Shown: piece after piece, positions 27,500 to 36,543 of the stretch | Numbering within the stretch: the stretch's first letter is position 1 | Layout: every line of letters begins with the position of its first letter | Assembly (NCBI RefSeq): GCF_002091675.1 | Contig: NZ_BDAE01000001.1 | Coordinates: forward strand, 310,001 to 374,000 | DNA: 64,000 nt | From: Pseudomonas luteola NBRC 103146 | Lineage (GTDB): Bacteria > Pseudomonadota > Gammaproteobacteria > Pseudomonadales > Pseudomonadaceae | Direction: 5' to 3' | Program-made: the position numbers and the translations under genes | Notes under the pieces: generated by a model | The model's input: only the letters and a program-made list of their open reading frames with translations | Databases searched by the model: none | What the model was told of the DNA's origin: nothing

Positions 27500-28147
27500 T
27501 CAATTTTCGAATTCCGCCATCCAGTGCTTGCGAACGATGCGGCGCTGGCGACGGGTCGTGAACTGTTCTGTCTGCCGGCTTTCGGCAATCAGTGAACAGT
27601 AATGCCCTTTGTACTGACCCAGGCGGAAGCGGCGGCGTACACCGATGGGGTGCCTGTCGGAGCCATAAAATGCGATCACGTGGATTTCCAGACCATCAAA
27701 GACCCAGCCTTCTGGCGGGTGCATGCCATTGAGTTCCAGATCGTGTGCAGCGGCTACCCGGGAGATCAATCGTTGAAAGGTGCCAATGTGCGTAAAGTCA
27801 CCCGTTTTCAGGGGGCCCTGGCGGGTGGCTTTATACAGCTCGGCATCCTGATCGAAATCATCCTCGCTGCTCTCGCGAACATCCGTCACATCCGCCTTGA
27901 GCGTACCGCGCGAGGTGTGCAGGTGCACGATCAGCTGGTTAATGAAGATCGGCTCGGCACTCATGTTGGAAAGCAGGCACAGGGCGCCTACCCCCTTGCC
28001 GGCGCCGCGGTTGATAATGAGCCGCGGTTGACGCTGGCGCTTGAAGCCGCTCAGCAGCAGCTGTGCATAAAAGATCCATACCAGCAACGTGCAGCCGGAG
28101 ATGAACAGGGTCAGGACGTCACGGTACTCGCGTAACCAATCCAGCAT
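27500..28147 (-). CDS. Conserved membrane-anchored protein, unknown
   Basis: 215 residues. One N-terminal membrane segment at about 12-33 (LTLFISGCTLLVWIFYAQLLL) precedes a soluble domain rich in beta strands (RLIINRGAGKGVGALCLLSNMSAEPIFINQLIVHL), presumably cytoplasmic. No enzymatic motif is visible and I do not recognise a named family. It faces the SpmAB-like gene with 4 nt between the stops. Coding is supported by length and even composition. Confidence 0.75.
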   Translation of the reverse strand: MLDWLREYRDVLTLFISGCTLLVWIFYAQLLLSGFKRQRQPRLIINRGAGKGVGALCLLSNMSAEPIFINQLIVHLHTSRGTLKADVTDVRESSEDDFDQDAELYKATRQGPLKTGDFTHIGTFQRLISRVAAAHDLELNGMHPPEGWVFDGLEIHVIAFYGSDRHPIGVRRRFRLGQYKGHYCSLIAESRQTEQFTTRRQRRIVRKHWMAEFEN

Positions 28148-28303
28148 TGGGCTACCTTTAAGGGAAAATTTGCACCCTATTGGAAGAGCCCCCGGTAGGC
28201 TGGTTCCCCGCGTGGTGCCTTTCCGTGACGGGGTACTAGAAACTCAATGTGACGGCCCTAGTCAAAAACCAAGAAGGGCATTTCCCGCTCAAGGAGTGAA
28301 ACC

Positions 28304-28537
28304 ATGAAAACGCTTGGATTGTTCGTTGCAGCCAGCCTGTTTACAGCCCCGCTCTGGGCGGCACCGTTACCATGCGATCAGCTCAAATCTGAGATCGAGG
28401 TAAAGATCCAGGCCGCCGGAGTCAGCTCGTACACGCTGGAAATCGTACCGAACGCAGACGTCACCGATCCCAACATGGTGGTGGGCAGCTGTGAAAACGG
28501 CACCAAGAAGATCATTTACCAGCGTAACGACGGCTAG
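28304..28537 (+). CDS. DUF1161 small periplasmic protein
   Basis: 77 residues with a signal peptide (about 1-19, ending LWAA) and a mature domain with two Cys (PCDQLKSEIEVKIQAAG and VVGSCENGTKKIIY), the DUF1161 family. The function is unknown. Cys residues are positioned for one disulfide. AAGGAG precedes the ATG. The stop codon overlaps that of the convergent lipoprotein gene in CTAG (28534-28537). Confidence 0.88.
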   Translation: MKTLGLFVAASLFTAPLWAAPLPCDQLKSEIEVKIQAAGVSSYTLEIVPNADVTDPNMVVGSCENGTKKIIYQRNDG

Positions 28538-28971
28538 AGCGGGATGCACTGACGCTGACGAACCGTTCCAACCGGCTGCCCCCGGCTATCGTGCAGCTCC
28601 AGCCGGGGCTGGTCCATGTAGGCTGACGCCTCGATGCGGTAGCGTTCGCCTGCCTTGAAATCACCGTACTGGACGATCATGTAGCAGTTGATCTCCACCG
28701 GTTCGTAGCCAAAGCCCATCATGCCGCCGCCCGGAACCATGCCACCCAGCTCGAACTGATAGCGAACCTGTAGCTCATGCGCGCCGGGCGAGACCTGGAA
28801 GTAGCGTCCGTCGTCGAGCCGCTTGCCATCCAGACGATCCGCCATCAGCACGTTGCCTACCGAGGCCATCTGCATGTGCAGATCCACCCAGGCCATATTT
28901 GGGTCCTTGGGCGGAAGAGGACTGGCGCAGCCTGCCAGCAGTACGGCGGCGAACAACAGGTGCTTTTTCAT
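28534..28971 (-). CDS. Small lipoprotein, paralogue of 29005-29424
   Basis: 145 residues with a lipoprotein signal ending LLAGC (Cys15). The mature domain shares the pattern AWVDLHM...RLDDGRYFQVSPGAHELQVRYQFEL...GDFKAGERYRIEA with the next upstream gene, so the two are tandem duplicates. Predicted outer-membrane lipoprotein of unknown function. A Gly/Met-rich insert (GGMVPGGGMMGFGYE) is present in this copy only. Confidence 0.82.
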   Translation of the reverse strand: MKKHLLFAAVLLAGCASPLPPKDPNMAWVDLHMQMASVGNVLMADRLDGKRLDDGRYFQVSPGAHELQVRYQFELGGMVPGGGMMGFGYEPVEINCYMIVQYGDFKAGERYRIEASAYMDQPRLELHDSRGQPVGTVRQRQCIPL

Positions 28972-29004
28972 GGCTTTTAGCCCGAGCGAGTCTGAGAGTA
29001 TCGA

Positions 29005-29424
29005 TTAGACATCGCCGCAGCGACTTTCTCCACCCCGTGCGACTTCCTGCTGACTGGCATCGTACAGTTTGGCCCAGGCGCGGAACCCGGCCTGCTCAGC
29101 TTGTAGCCGATAGCGTTCGCCCGCCGAGAAATCCTTGTAATGGACATTGAGCAGGCAAGTGCGGACCAGGGGCGTGGCACTGGGGCCGATATTGGCCGGA
29201 TCGACCTTGAATTGGTAGCGCACCTGAAGATCGTGGCTACCGGGTTGCACCTGGAAGTAACGGTCGTCCTCAAGGGTCTGGCGATCGGCTTGCTGGGCTT
29301 GGAGCAGATCCGGTTTTTCGGTCTTGAGGTCGATCCAGGCCTGGGAAGGGTCCGGCTTGGGCAGCGGCATCAGGGAACAGGCAGTCAGTGCCAGGGCAGG
29401 GCACAACAGGAGAATACGACGCAT
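29005..29424 (-). CDS. Small lipoprotein, paralogue of 28534-28971
   Basis: 139 residues with a lipoprotein signal ending LTAC (Cys16). The mature domain AWIDLKTE...TLEDDRYFQVQPGSHDLQVRYQFKV...KDFSAGERYRLQA aligns along its length with the downstream copy. Both keep one Cys in the middle (CYMIV / CLLNV) and one near the C-terminus, suggesting a conserved disulfide. The gap between the two genes is 33 nt; likely one transcript. Function unknown. Confidence 0.82.
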   Translation of the reverse strand: MRRILLLCPALALTACSLMPLPKPDPSQAWIDLKTEKPDLLQAQQADRQTLEDDRYFQVQPGSHDLQVRYQFKVDPANIGPSATPLVRTCLLNVHYKDFSAGERYRLQAEQAGFRAWAKLYDASQQEVARGGESRCGDV

Positions 29425-29554
29425 GAGTGAGCTCCAGACAAAGGTAATGCAACGGGGCAGGATTCTCGGCTTCCTTCCTCAGTGCCGGTTTCCATGGGGC
29501 CGATACTCATACTAGAGTGTCGCCTCCTCATACCGGCGCTCCAGGTTATTTACC

Positions 29555-30643
29555 ATGTCCCGTCTCTGGTTAGCCCAAGTCGACCTTAAAAGCTTGAGAT
29601 GGGTTCCATTTATCGCGGCCCTTTGGCTGTGCGGCTGCTCGTCTGTCGGATATTACGGGCAGATGGCAAAGGGGCAGGCGGCCCTGTTATGGCAGCGCAC
29701 ACCCATCACCCAGGTCATTGATGACCCTTCTACCGATCCGGCCCTGAGGCGTCGCCTTGAGCTGGCCCTGCGCGCCCGTGAGTTCGCCAGTCAGCAATTG
29801 GGCTTGCCGGATAACCGCAGCTATCGTCTGTTCGTAAAGCTGGACCGGCCCTACGTTGTCTGGAATGTCTTTGCAGCACCGGAGTTCTCACTCTCGCCCC
29901 TGACGCATTGCTTTCCCATTGCCGGTTGCGTGGCGTATCGCGGTTACTACCATGAAGAGGCAGCGCAAAAGGCGGCAGAGCCGCTTAAGGCCAAGGGGTG
30001 GGATACCTATGTGGCAGGTGTGCCAGCTTATTCGACGCTGGGATGGTTCGATGACCCGCTGCTCAGCAGCATGCTGCGTTGGGATGATGATCAGTTGATT
30101 GCAACGATCTTCCACGAGCTGGCCCATCAGAACCTCTATGTGCAGGACGACACGACCTTTAATGAGTCCTATGCCAACTTCGTTCAGCAGGAAGGGCTCC
30201 GCCAGTGGCGTGCGGCTCAAGGGTTGCCGCCACCTGATCCGCTCCGCGAACAACAGTACCGGCAATTCGTAGGGCTGATACTGGATACGCGTAAGCAGCT
30301 TGAGTCGCTTTATGCACAGCCGCTTGCGGCCGAGGCGATGCGACAAGCAAAGGACAAGGTATTCGAGACGATGCGGCGTGATTATGCACAGCTGAGAGAT
30401 ACGCAGTGGCGAGGCGATCACCGCTTTGATGCCTGGATGGCGGGTCCGCTAAATAACGCAAAGCTCTTGCCGTTCGGGCTATATGAGCAGTGGGTGCCGG
30501 CCTTTGCTGCCTTGTATGCCGAGCATCCCGGAAACTGGCCAGCCTTTTATGCACGTGTTCGGGCGTTGGCAGCGTTACCAGCCGCCGACCGCCAGGCTCG
30601 GTTGAAAGCCCTGGCGGAGCGGCAGGCAGAACAGAACGATTAG
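29555..30643 (+). CDS. Predicted zinc aminopeptidase lipoprotein (PF10023 type)
   Basis: 362 residues. The N-terminal signal has a lipobox-like LCGC (Cys28). The zinc metallopeptidase motif HELAH lies at 187-191 with a likely third ligand Glu in NESYANF near 204. The conserved first half (VGYYGQMAKGQAALLW, WYVAGVPAYSTLGWFDDP-like block) identifies the predicted aminopeptidase family. Membrane-attached; natural substrate unknown. Its stop overlaps the convergent mutarotase stop by 4 nt. Confidence 0.88.
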   Translation: MSRLWLAQVDLKSLRWVPFIAALWLCGCSSVGYYGQMAKGQAALLWQRTPITQVIDDPSTDPALRRRLELALRAREFASQQLGLPDNRSYRLFVKLDRPYVVWNVFAAPEFSLSPLTHCFPIAGCVAYRGYYHEEAAQKAAEPLKAKGWDTYVAGVPAYSTLGWFDDPLLSSMLRWDDDQLIATIFHELAHQNLYVQDDTTFNESYANFVQQEGLRQWRAAQGLPPPDPLREQQYRQFVGLILDTRKQLESLYAQPLAAEAMRQAKDKVFETMRRDYAQLRDTQWRGDHRFDAWMAGPLNNAKLLPFGLYEQWVPAFAALYAEHPGNWPAFYARVRALAALPAADRQARLKALAERQAEQND

Positions 30644-31545
30644 AGCGGTTCGCTCCAGAGCGTGGCGCTGATCTGACCGGTCTCGCCGGGAGCCAGCACC
30701 ATCACATCGTCCATGACACGGGCGGTCTCGATGCACAGCATGCGCTGCCAGGCATCATCGGCGAACGGTGTCAGACGCTTGGATTTTTCGATCCAGGGGT
30801 TCCATAGCACAGCAGACGAGGTGTTCTTGGTCTCGATGAAAATACGGCGATTCCACTGAGGGTCACGAATCCCCAGGCGGGAGGGCAGACCTTGATAGAC
30901 GCGGTCCACTTCCTGGTCGATGACCGGCTCGCCGTTCTGGCGCTTGCGCTCCCAGCCGTCGAGGCAATCGTAGTAGTCAGCGTGGGTAAAGCCCTCAATA
31001 CCGACCTGACGGGAGTCGCTCACGGCAAAGTAGGTGTGCAGGGCCTGGCTCAGGGTCAGCGTCTGATCACCAATGTTGCGGGTAGTAAGCGTCATGGTGA
31101 GACGATCGCTTACCTCAACCGACAGGGTCAAATCGGCGGCATGGGGCCAGCCAGGCATGTGGGCGGCAGAGGTCTGGTAGTGGAAGTCCAGGCGGACGCG
31201 GTCCACATCCACATCCATGTCACCGGTTGCCCACCCGGCCTGACGAACGAGGCCATGCTGCGGGGCGCCTTCTACCTCGGTCAGCATGTGCTGAACGGCC
31301 GGCGGGTTGCGCTTGATATCGCCAAACCAGGGCCAGCAGACCGGTACGCCACCACGAATGGGTTGGCCATGAATGAGTTCGGCATCCGGATTATCCCAGA
31401 TGATCGGCTGCTCGCCATCAAGGCCGAAGCTGAGGATATGGGCGCCCTGGCAGGCAATGACGGCTTCGGCACGGCCGATACGGATACGCCAGCAGGGCAA
31501 TTCGCCCTTCTGGATCTGTTCAACGAGGGGAGCGGCTTGGGTCAT
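30640..31545 (-). CDS. D-hexose-6-phosphate mutarotase
   Basis: 301 residues of the galactose mutarotase-like (YeaD) fold that interconverts anomers of glucose 6-phosphate. Family blocks include GAHILSFGLDGEQPIIWDNP, GGVPVCWPWFGD, HGLVRQAGW (with His acid/base), LSQALHTYFAVSD and the C-terminal Glu in CIETARV. The ATG at 31545 has AAGGAAT 7-13 nt upstream; the TTG just before it is an alternative. It is convergent with the aminopeptidase gene. Confidence 0.92.
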   Translation of the reverse strand: MTQAAPLVEQIQKGELPCWRIRIGRAEAVIACQGAHILSFGLDGEQPIIWDNPDAELIHGQPIRGGVPVCWPWFGDIKRNPPAVQHMLTEVEGAPQHGLVRQAGWATGDMDVDVDRVRLDFHYQTSAAHMPGWPHAADLTLSVEVSDRLTMTLTTRNIGDQTLTLSQALHTYFAVSDSRQVGIEGFTHADYYDCLDGWERKRQNGEPVIDQEVDRVYQGLPSRLGIRDPQWNRRIFIETKNTSSAVLWNPWIEKSKRLTPFADDAWQRMLCIETARVMDDVMVLAPGETGQISATLWSEPL

Positions 31546-31690
31546 CAATAATTCCTTGGTCGTTATTATCAGTGAGCGCTGGGCCTGTTCGGTTTGGCCG
31601 CGTCAATCGGTTCCGGCAGGACATGACAAGACCTGCCGGATAAGGTGAGTAGAGTAGCGCTATCTCGCGCCACGGTGTGCGTTTCGAAGG

Positions 31691-33361
31691 CTACGACTCA
31701 TGAAGGTCGGGTGGGGTTTCCATTGAAGCTGCGTGCTCGGTCTCATATCCGGATTCCGCCTGCTCCAGGACGCCATAGGCGATACTGCAGAACAGCGAAT
31801 TGAGACGCTTCATGTCTGACAGCAGGCCAAGATGTAGCGAGCTGGTCTCGATGCTTTGTACGACCTGATGGTGCAGGCGCTCCACATGGGCGTGGGCGTA
31901 CCGCCGCTCCAGGACGCGAAAGCGCTGCTTGGCACGCCGCAGGCGACGGGCCGAGTCGGCATCGCCAGACAGAAAGACTGACAGGCATAGCCTCAGGTTG
32001 GCCATCAGGTGGCCGTGCAATGCGGCGAGTTCTTCAAGGCCTTGCTCGGAAAAGGAGCGATTGGCCGAGATTTTCTTGTTTTCCAAATCACTGGCCATGC
32101 GCTCGATGATATCTCCGGCCTGCTCAAGGTTGATGGCCAGTTCGATGATCTGCGCCCAGCGACGGCTGTCCCGATCCCCCAGGTCTTCTCGCGGAATACG
32201 GGCCAGATAGAGCTTGATGGCGGTGTAGAGCGCATCAACATCATCATCCAGGCGGCGGACTTCCCGTCCCTGGGCCTTGGTGCCACCGCTTATCAAGGCC
32301 ATCAGCTCCGTGAGCATATGCTCCACCACATCGCCCATGCGCAGCGCCTCACGGGCGGCGTTGGCAAGCGCCAGGGCGGGGGTATCCAGTACAGACGTAT
32401 CCAGATGACGTGGGTTCATGGTGATGTCTGCCTGCGGCCGATCCGGCAGGACGAGTGTGCAGAAGCGCGCCATCGGACGTGTCAGGGGCAGGAACACCAC
32501 ACAGCGGACGAGGTTGTAGAGTACGTGGAAGCCGATCACCAGCTCTGCCGCCGCCAGTTCCCAGTTGTCCATCCAGTCGGCCACGGTGTCGACCCACGGC
32601 AGTACCAGCGCGCAGCCGGCCAGCTTGAACAGCAGGCTGCCCAGGGCTACCCGTCGACCGGCCGGGGTCTGGCGGGACGCACTCAACATGGCCAGAAGAC
32701 CGCTGCCCAGATTGGCACCCACCACCAGGCAGAGAGCCACTTTCAGCGAAATGACCCCTGAGCCGGCCAGCGTTGCCGTCAGCAAGACAGCCGCAAGACT
32801 GGAATAGGAAATCATGGCGAACAGAGCCCCGGTCAGGGCGTCGAGCATTTCGTCTCCGGTCAGTGAGGAGAACAGCACCTTGACGCCCGCAGCCTGGGTC
32901 ATGGGTGTTGCGGCCGCTACGATCAGCTCCAGCGCCAGAATGATCAGTCCCAGCCCGATCGCCACTCGGCCCAATTGCCCGGGACGGGACTGCTTGTGAC
33001 CAATGAAAAGAATGACGCCCACCAGGATCAGCAGCGGAGAAAGCCACGACAGATCAAAGGTGAGCACACGGGCCATTAGTGCCGTCCCTACGTCGGCGCC
33101 CAACATGATCGCAAGGGCAGGCCTGAGGGTCATAAGCCCCTGGCCTACGAAGGAGGTTGCCAGCAGCGCGGTGGCATTGCTGCTTTGCACGAGTGCGGTA
33201 ACCCCAATGCCAGCGGCAAAGGCTAGCGGGGTGTGACGTACGCTGCGGCTGAGTACGCGACGCAGGTTCGCCCCGTAGACCCGCATGATGCCGGTCCGGA
33301 CGATGTGCGTTCCCCATACCAGCAGGGCCACCGCAGAAAGAAGGTTCAGTAGTGTCAGCAT
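31691..33361 (-). CDS. Na+/phosphate cotransporter-family protein with C-terminal PhoU-like domain
   Basis: 556 residues. The N-terminal half has two internally repeated Na/Pi cotransporter modules (GVTALVQSSNATALLATSFVGQGLM and ALFAMISYSSLAAVLLTATLAGSGVISLKVA, both with the QSS/SYSS-type reentrant motif), about 8-9 membrane spans. From about 340 a PhoU-like helical domain follows, a common fusion (YjbB type) linked to phosphate efflux or homeostasis. Stands alone; gap of 513 nt to metN. Transport direction and ion are not provable from sequence. Confidence 0.92.
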   Translation of the reverse strand: MLTLLNLLSAVALLVWGTHIVRTGIMRVYGANLRRVLSRSVRHTPLAFAAGIGVTALVQSSNATALLATSFVGQGLMTLRPALAIMLGADVGTALMARVLTFDLSWLSPLLILVGVILFIGHKQSRPGQLGRVAIGLGLIILALELIVAAATPMTQAAGVKVLFSSLTGDEMLDALTGALFAMISYSSLAAVLLTATLAGSGVISLKVALCLVVGANLGSGLLAMLSASRQTPAGRRVALGSLLFKLAGCALVLPWVDTVADWMDNWELAAAELVIGFHVLYNLVRCVVFLPLTRPMARFCTLVLPDRPQADITMNPRHLDTSVLDTPALALANAAREALRMGDVVEHMLTELMALISGGTKAQGREVRRLDDDVDALYTAIKLYLARIPREDLGDRDSRRWAQIIELAINLEQAGDIIERMASDLENKKISANRSFSEQGLEELAALHGHLMANLRLCLSVFLSGDADSARRLRRAKQRFRVLERRYAHAHVERLHHQVVQSIETSSLHLGLLSDMKRLNSLFCSIAYGVLEQAESGYETEHAASMETPPDLHES

Positions 33362-33874
33362 TCAGGCGCCCTCCCGGCGCAACTGCTTCCCGGCTGCCTG
33401 GCCAGGCTGTAACAAAAGTTTCACATTCATATGCCATGCAGGCCGCAGCGTCTGCTGAGACGGCAGGACGGTAATCGGGGCTATACAGGGTTAGTCGCCT
33501 GTAGGGAGGATATGTTCACCCTGCAGTAGAAGCGCTTTGCTTCTCCACAGTGCCTGAAGGCGGCGTAAACGCTCTGGCTCGACAGGCGGAGCGGTCCATG
33601 TTGGGAGCGTTTTCGCTGAACATGGCGTCTGACTGATTGTGACTCGACACAAGGTAAGGTGTTCGCGGCAGGGGTGCGTTATAGTCCGCCGCCGCGTTCA
33701 TATGCCATTTTTACTGCTGCATTTAGAAAACAAATATTAAGAAGATATAAACAGCCGCGGTAAACTGTGCGTTTATGTGGGCGCTTTGCCAGCGTCATAT
33801 CGATAAATCAGGAGGCACAGCCGCTTATCAGGGCTGACCACGCCTACAGCAATACCCACAAGGTTTCGCGTTAA
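33362..33874. other. Long intergenic region before metN
   Basis: 513 nt between the divergent Na/Pi gene and metN with no convincing gene on either strand. It holds two copies of TTCATATGCCAT (near 33425 and 33696), an AT-rich stretch at 33720-33760, and promoter-like TATAGT at about 33680. I see no riboswitch structure that I can name. Control of metNIQ by methionine probably acts here. Confidence 0.5.
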
Positions 33875-34882
33875 GTGATCGAATTTCAGAACGTTCAAAA
33901 GACCTACCTCGTTTCAGGTCGCCAGGTGCCGGCGCTCCAGTCGACCAACCTGCGCGTCGAGGCGGGCGAAGTCTTCGGCCTCATCGGCCACTCCGGGGCC
34001 GGCAAGAGCACCATGCTGCGCCTGATCAACCGGCTGGAAGCACCCAGCGGCGGCCGGATCATTGTGGATGGCGAAGACGTCACCGCGCTGGACAGCGCCG
34101 GTCTACGTGCCTTCCGCCGTCGTGTCGGCATGATCTTTCAGCATTTTAATCTGCTGTCATCCAAGACCGTGGCGGCCAATATCGCTATGCCGCTTGAGCT
34201 GGCAGGCGGACATTCCCGCGCCGAGATCAACGCGCGCGTGGATGAATTGCTGGCCCGTGTTGGCCTGACTGACCATGCCCGCAAATACCCGGCACAGCTC
34301 TCGGGCGGCCAGAAACAGCGGGTCGGCATTGCCCGTGCGCTGGCGACGCGGCCGAAAATCCTGCTGTGCGACGAGGCCACCAGTGCTCTCGACCCGCAGA
34401 CCACCGGACAGGTGCTGCAGCTGCTGGCGGAGATCAACCGTGAACTAGGTCTGACCATTGTGCTTATCACCCATGAAATGGATGTGATCCGTCGCGTCTG
34501 TGACCGCGTGGCGGTACTCGATGCCGGCACAGTTGTCGAGCAGGGCACGGTGGCGGATGTCTTCCTGCATCCCAAGCATGCCACCACTCGGCGCTTTGTG
34601 TTCGAGGCCGAACACGTGGACGAGGGCGACCTGATGTCGTCCTACAGCCATGTGGAGGGTCGTATCTTGCGCCTGACCTTCCGTGGCGAAGCCACCTATG
34701 CGCCTCTTCTGGGTCAGGTAGCCCGAGAAACCGGCGTGGATTACAGCATTCTGGGCGGTCGAATCGACCGTATTCGCGAAGAACCCTACGGCCAGCTGAC
34801 CATTGCCCTCGTGGGAGGGGATCTGGACGCCGCTCTGGCTCGTTTCGACGCCGCTGATGTAACCGTGGAGGTCATTCGCTGA
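33875..34882 (+). CDS. metN: Methionine ABC transporter ATPase MetN
   Basis: 335 residues beginning at GTG 33875. ABC ATPase with Walker A GHSGAGKS at 38-45, Q-loop in MIFQHFNLL, signature [15 protein letters not shown] and Walker [14 protein letters not shown]. The C-terminal NIL regulatory domain (about 262-335) binds methionine and inhibits transport in homologues. The stop overlaps the metI start in ATGA-like TGATG. Imports D- and L-methionine with MetI and MetQ. Confidence 0.96.
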   Translation: MIEFQNVQKTYLVSGRQVPALQSTNLRVEAGEVFGLIGHSGAGKSTMLRLINRLEAPSGGRIIVDGEDVTALDSAGLRAFRRRVGMIFQHFNLLSSKTVAANIAMPLELAGGHSRAEINARVDELLARVGLTDHARKYPAQLSGGQKQRVGIARALATRPKILLCDEATSALDPQTTGQVLQLLAEINRELGLTIVLITHEMDVIRRVCDRVAVLDAGTVVEQGTVADVFLHPKHATTRRFVFEAEHVDEGDLMSSYSHVEGRILRLTFRGEATYAPLLGQVARETGVDYSILGGRIDRIREEPYGQLTIALVGGDLDAALARFDAADVTVEVIR

Positions 34883-35556
34883 TGGACGCTTTTCTCGCCT
34901 TTTTTGCCGATATCGACTGGGCCGAAATCTGGCAGGCTACCCTCGATACCCTGCAAATGCTGGGCTGGTCGATGTTGTTTACCGTACTGCTTGGCTTGCC
35001 GCTGGGCGTTCTGCTCTTTTTGACCGGCAAGCGCCAGTTGCTGGAACAGCCCATCGTGTATGGCCTGCTGTCGTTCCTGGTGAACGTCCTGCGTTCGATT
35101 CCCTTCATTATCCTGTTGATTCTGATGATCCCGATTACCGTATGGCTGATCGGCACCTCGCTGGGCGTCGAGGGTGCTATTCCGCCGCTGGTAGTGGGGG
35201 CTGCGCCCTTCCTGGCACGTCTGGTCGAGACGGCGCTGCGCGAAGTGGATCGTGGCATCATCGAGGCAACCCAGGCCATGGGCGCAAGCCTCTGGCAGAT
35301 CGTGACCCGTACCCTGCTGCCCGAGGCCCTGCCTGGCCTGATCGCCGCTGCAACCGTTACAGCGATTGCGCTGGTGTCCTACACGGCCATGGCGGGCGTG
35401 ATCGGTGGCGGTGGTTTGGGTGATCTGGCGATCCGCTTCGGATACCAGCGCTTCCAGACCAATGTCATGGTGGTCACCGTCGTACTTCTGCTGATCCTGG
35501 TACAGGTGCTGCAGATGGTCGGTGACCGCCTGGTTGTAAAGTTCAGCCGCCGCTAA
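34882..35556 (+). CDS. metI: Methionine ABC transporter permease MetI
   Basis: 224 residues with five membrane helices. The coupling (EAA) loop reads EATQAMGASLWQIVTRTLLPEALPGL, which contacts MetN. Typical length of MetI. It overlaps metN by one base and is followed by a strong hairpin and metQ after 83 nt. Confidence 0.96.
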   Translation: MDAFLAFFADIDWAEIWQATLDTLQMLGWSMLFTVLLGLPLGVLLFLTGKRQLLEQPIVYGLLSFLVNVLRSIPFIILLILMIPITVWLIGTSLGVEGAIPPLVVGAAPFLARLVETALREVDRGIIEATQAMGASLWQIVTRTLLPEALPGLIAAATVTAIALVSYTAMAGVIGGGGLGDLAIRFGYQRFQTNVMVVTVVLLLILVQVLQMVGDRLVVKFSRR

Positions 35557-35563
35557 CAGGCTG

Positions 35564-35589
35564 TCCGCCGGGCCTCAAGGTCCGGCGGA
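35564..35589 (+). terminator. Intercistronic hairpin metI-metQ1
   Basis: Perfect TCCGCCGG/CCGGCGGA stem with further inner CC/GG pairing and a small loop. No T-run, so it more likely protects the upstream or downstream mRNA from decay or causes partial termination. Confidence 0.6.
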
Positions 35590-35639
35590 AAACATTAGCA
35601 TTACACGCTGTTCCCTCTTATTTTCGAAAGGAATCCGCT

Positions 35640-36425
35640 ATGTCTCTGAAACGTACCCTGCTTTCCGTTGCGCTTGGTTTTGGTCTGGTGACAGCGGCTC
35701 ATGCCGAGACCCTGAAGGTGGCAGCGAGCCCTATTCCCCACGCGGAGATCCTTGAGTTGGTCAAACCCCAGCTGGCAAAGGAAGGTGTAGATCTGGAGAT
35801 CAAGGTTTTCAACGACTATATCCAGCCGGATCGCCAGACCGACCAGAAGCAGGTCGATGCCAACTATTTCCAGAGCAAGCCCTATTACGAGTCCTACCAG
35901 AAGAGCAACAAGGACAGCAATCAGGTGCCGGTCGTAGCGGTGCATGTCGAGCCGTTTGGCGCCTATTCCCAAAAGATCAAGTCGGTTTCGGAACTGAAAG
36001 ACGGCGCGACCATTGCCATCCCCAACGATCCAACCAACTCGGGTCGCGCGTTGCTGCTGATCGCCAAGCAGGGTTTGATCACCCTGAAAGACCCGAACAA
36101 CATCTCTGCTACCCAGCGCGACATCGTGGATAACCCCAAGCACCTGAAGTTCAAGGAGCTAGAAGCCGCTACGCTGCCGCGTGTACTGAACCAGGTGGAC
36201 CTGGCGCTGATCAACGCCAACTATGCGCTGCAGGCCAAGCTGGTACCGACCAAGGATGCGCTGTTCATCGAAAGCGCCGAGTCGCCCTACGCCAACTACC
36301 TGTACACCCGTGCGGAAAAAGCCAACGATCCAGCGATCCAGAAGCTGGCCAAGGCCCTGACCACGCCTGAAGTAAAGAAATTCATTCAGGAGAAATACCA
36401 GGGTGGCGTTGTTCCCGCGTTCTGA
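35640..36425 (+). CDS. metQ: Methionine-binding protein MetQ, first copy
   Basis: 261 residues of the NlpA/MetQ family. The signal peptide covers about 1-22 (ending AHA), without a lipobox Cys, so a soluble periplasmic form is expected. Family blocks are KVAASPIPHAEILE, KVFNDYIQPD, VHVEPFGAYS and KELEAATLPRVLNQVDLALIN. GAAAGGA precedes the ATG. It delivers methionine to MetNI. About 60% similar by eye to the next gene, with one nearly identical stretch. Confidence 0.95.
   Translation: MSLKRTLLSVALGFGLVTAAHAETLKVAASPIPHAEILELVKPQLAKEGVDLEIKVFNDYIQPDRQTDQKQVDANYFQSKPYYESYQKSNKDSNQVPVVAVHVEPFGAYSQKIKSVSELKDGATIAIPNDPTNSGRALLLIAKQGLITLKDPNNISATQRDIVDNPKHLKFKELEAATLPRVLNQVDLALINANYALQAKLVPTKDALFIESAESPYANYLYTRAEKANDPAIQKLAKALTTPEVKKFIQEKYQGGVVPAF
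36132..36184 (+). repeat. 53-bp sequence identical to 37027-37079
   Basis: Exact 53-nt identity within the two metQ copies, beginning AACCCCAAGCACCTG and ending CTGCCGCGTGT. High similarity continues for about 45 nt after it. The surrounding genes differ far more, pointing to gene conversion. Confidence 0.9.
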
Positions 36426-36449
36426 TCGTAATGACTTGATCGGGTATAA

Positions 36450-36488
36450 GGAGAGGGGTTGAGGGGTAGATCTTGAACCCCCATCTCC
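36450..36488 (+). terminator. Intercistronic hairpin metQ1-metQ2
   Basis: GGAGA-GGGGTT pairs with AACCCC-(CA)-TCTCC, an 11-bp stem with a 2-nt bulge. No T-run follows. Likely an mRNA-stability or partial termination element between the two binding-protein genes. Confidence 0.6.
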
Positions 36489-36543
36489 TGGACTGATCCG
36501 CGTGTCGTTGACATGCTTTTTGAATCTGCCGAGGAGTTTGACC

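Noticed and set aside
33407-33424. Pho-box-like sequence CTGTAAC-AAAA-GTTTCAC upstream of the Na/Pi gene
   Set aside because: About 10 of 14 matches and the wrong orientation for the minus-strand gene; too weak to claim PhoB control.
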